Shown: one piece after another, positions 61,513 through 64,000 of the stretch
Numbering within the stretch: the stretch's first letter is position 1
Layout: every line of letters begins with the position of its first letter
Source of the DNA: Tyto alba
Lineage: Eukaryota > Chordata > Aves > Strigiformes > Tytonidae
DNA: 64,000 nucleotides
Assembly: GCF_018691265.1 (NCBI RefSeq)
Contig: NW_024881295.1
Location: forward strand, 13,622,314-13,686,313
Reading direction: 5' to 3'
Translations under genes and position numbers: made by a program
Notes under the pieces: model-generated
Told to the model about the DNA's origin: nothing
Seen by the model: only the letters and a program-made list of their open reading frames with translations
The model's database searches: none

Positions 61513-64000
61513 CCTTGACCTTCAACATCTCAAACTACAAAGAGAGGACTTTCTCTAACGCTGTTTGAATATACTGTATTTTTCTTTTAAGGAGCCTTCC
61601 ACTGATTTTTATCCTTCAGGGATCAATGGTTCCTTCAGTTCCATAATCTGACAAGCTACAGTAAAAGCAAAAGGCCCACACTTCTAGAGCCATAAGTGTT
61701 AACGTGAGATGGCAACGGATGTATTTTCACACTGAACTCACAACAGCCTAAGGAGAGCTTTAAAGTATCTTAGCCTAAGTCTCTCTCTTTGGGAGGAATG
61801 AGATATGGGAGGAACTTTAGTATTATTGTTAATCTGTATTACAAAAGCACCTAACAGCCTCTACAGAGTTCAGGGCCCCATTAAAAGCAAGGATGGATAA
61901 AGCTGGTTCAAATGCGTGTTCATTTCAGCATAACCTATGCATGCCTTTGCTTTCTGGTAGTCTGACTGTTTTCCTCAAAACTCTTGTTAAGTTTGGAAAG
62001 AGGGAAAATGAAAGAAAATGAAAATTCTGATTCACTCCTAAATTAAGCACTGTTCATTTAGCTGTTACAATGACTTGGAAGAAACAAAATTAATTTCTGT
62101 AAAGTTAACATAGTCAGTTGATTTCCAAGGGACTTTTAGATCAAATTCATCTACGTATCACCCCATACTTCTTGGAATGAACTTCCCCAATCTCTCCCTG
62201 TGGTCCCTTTCACAGAGTACCACTATTCCCTTCTACTCTATCAGACTCTCTACTATATAGAGAGTTAACTTTCTTCATTTCTTCAGTACTACTTACATTG
62301 TCTCACTGACGTTCCTAGAGATTGAGAAACAAGCCAGGAGGTCTACCTGGAGGGGTATCCCACACGGGGACCTTGTAAAGAGTGGATGAATCAGCAAGCT
62401 GAGGTGTGGAGGATGAGAAAGCTGCCCTCCAACACTGCCTCTCCCACAAAAGAGTCTCAGAAACCTGGTTGGTGAGTCTCTGAGTGATGCTCTCTGAGGG
62501 AGACCAGCCATCAGCAGCAGCACTTGAAGTTCCCAAGCATGCAAGTGAGGGAAGTAGAGCTTAGCACCTGCTCATATCTTGCTCAGACACTATTGTACTG
62601 CCTTCAGAGCATCCTAACTTCTAAACTCAGAGTGGCATCAGAAGGATCTTGATAATTTAACAGCCCTCTGCTATATACCAGTGCTCACCCTGGGATGGTA
62701 CAACTGAGGTAATGCTGTCACCATTGCAGATTTATTAGAGTTGATGTTGTAGTAGAAAAAATACTAACTAGGGTTTAATGTGAAGCAGTTAAATGGGATT
62801 CAGAGGGAAGATAATGGCATGTATTCACGAGTCATATATTTATGTCCATTTGCTCTAGAAAACAACAACATATTGCAACCAGATTGTAACAGGTTTAATT
62901 TACATGTATGTTTTTAGCGCCTGTCTTTAGTACTTGAACTATATGTGCACTCCAAGAACTCCAGTTTCTACTTCTAGCATCAAGGCATATGAAAGCCTTT
63001 GGCTGGGAGTGGGTAACAACCAGCCTTGGCAGAAACGAAAACGCATGCGACCAGCAGATCTTCTATATTTGCTTACCTTACGAAAGAATTACACTACCTT
63101 TCCATCTCCTGTGGATATACAGGCGCTGCTCTCGACTTCTTTGACCTTGCTTACTATGTTATCACTGTTTCAAGAACATCATACTCTGCTGCAGCCAGGG
63201 CTTTGACATTCCTGCTCACTTCACGTCTGCTGTTGAGATCTCATGATTTCCCCTTCCCACTGTTATTCTGAATCTAAATATTTCTGAGCTATGGTTTATA
63301 TGACACATCCAAAGACTACTGCTCTGAAAAATATAGTTATCTTCTAGCAATCAAATAGTCCCACTGAAATAAAGGAAGCTACGAGACTGCATCAAAGCCT
63401 ATTAAATTCCCTGGATATTTACTCCAAAGAGTTTTGGATCAGGCTTTTGACATACTTCATCTTCTATACGTTGTCTAAGGCTCTAACAAAGATATTTACG
63501 ACCAATTACTAACAGTAACGATTGTAGAGGTTACTGATGATCTATAGACTGCAGTGGGACAATCACTTCAATAAGACATTCTTCTCTTCTCATTGCAGAT
63601 GTCTGGGTAGTATTGTTACATTGCTACTGTTAAAGTGGTTGTGCAAGTGATTTCTCTTAATAATCTAATAAGTGCTTTGGGATCTTTCTGAATAAATGGA
63701 TGTCTAGAGCACATGCATTCCTCTTATTATTACTTATCTGCCTGAGTACTGTCACCCAGAAATAGAGATTTTCTCCATTTATTTGGTTTTGAAATAATAT
63801 ATAATTAGTTCAGCTATAGATCTCAATCATGTCATGGGAAGCAAAGCACTATCTGTTATAATGTATTAGCCAAATGCATTCAGACAAATGGATCCAACAG
63901 CAGCTTACCACAGACAACAAATTTCTCTAGTCCTTTTGGAATGTAGGGACGTGTGGGTTTTTTAACATTGTTGTTTTTATAAAAAAGCACCTAGTCCCAT

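Larger units (their letters stand above)
51338..64000. other. Non-coding right-hand interval
   Basis: Beyond the MIR-like remnants (53.1 and 57.9 kb), the 5S-like fragment (56.6 kb) and the enhancer-like stretches, the sequence is unique-looking and AT-rich. A GC-richer patch at 60590-60880 has a short minus frame (60611-60856) with no recognisable domain. Homopolymers are sparse until 60.4-61.5 kb. Confidence 0.6.

Noticed and set aside
1..64000. CRISPR array, bacterial operons, tRNA or rRNA genes, or a novel multi-gene system
   Set aside because: No regularly spaced direct repeats, no ribosome-binding-site-led gene clusters and no cloverleaf-like sequence. The composition and repeats are those of vertebrate non-coding DNA.

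Overview
The window looks like a non-coding piece of a bird nuclear genome. Three things point to birds. At about 48486-49420 there is a 5'-truncated CR1 LINE ending in the short ATTCTATGAT-type tail that avian CR1 copies carry. At 50749-51332 there is a solo LTR of an endogenous retrovirus family that I recall from neoavian birds. Around these lie several very old MIR-like CORE-SINE remnants and one much more decayed ancient CR1/L3-type LINE at about 41200-42520. The composition is AT-rich, with no CpG island and no dense coding. I cannot name the species or the locus from the sequence alone. A non-galliform bird is the best inference.

I found no protein-coding gene that I can support. The open frames are short, and many run through poly(A) or poly(T) tracts, giving lysine- or phenylalanine-rich nonsense, or through repeats. 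The longest, 197 codons at 49964-50557 (+), has no recognisable domain and crosses a T-run. A few places have splice-site-like signals (24967/24968, 30198/30199, 32371-32417, 47464-47566, 58125 onward). They are listed as low-confidence candidates only. The window could be a large intron or a gene desert.

Layout. From 1 to about 28 kb is unique-looking AT-rich sequence crowded with mononucleotide A or T runs (26 counted by eye at 13 nt or more), a G-quadruplex-type run at 12487-12517 and A/C-rich low-complexity blocks. A MIR-like element lies at about 26240-26425. From 28 to about 48 kb homopolymers are much rarer. This part holds a 20-bp tandem repeat at 34097-34156, a MIR-like remnant near 36.2 kb, a palindromic MITE-like element near 38.3 kb, the ancient CR1 at 41.2-42.5 kb and a MIR-like element at 47.2 kb. 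The 48.5-51.3 kb block carries the two clearest mobile elements, the CR1 and the solo LTR with its 5-bp target duplication. From 51.3 kb to the end there are two more MIR-like remnants (53.1 and 57.9 kb), a possible 5S-RNA-derived SINE fragment (56.6 kb) and two AT-rich stretches with clustered homeodomain- or POU-like motifs (52.4-52.8 kb and 59.6-60.1 kb) that could be conserved non-coding elements.

No genes work together here as a system. I saw no CRISPR array, bacterial operon, rRNA, tRNA or novel defence-type system. The content worth following up is repeat archaeology, the uneven distribution of homopolymers and a handful of candidate regulatory or splice signals.
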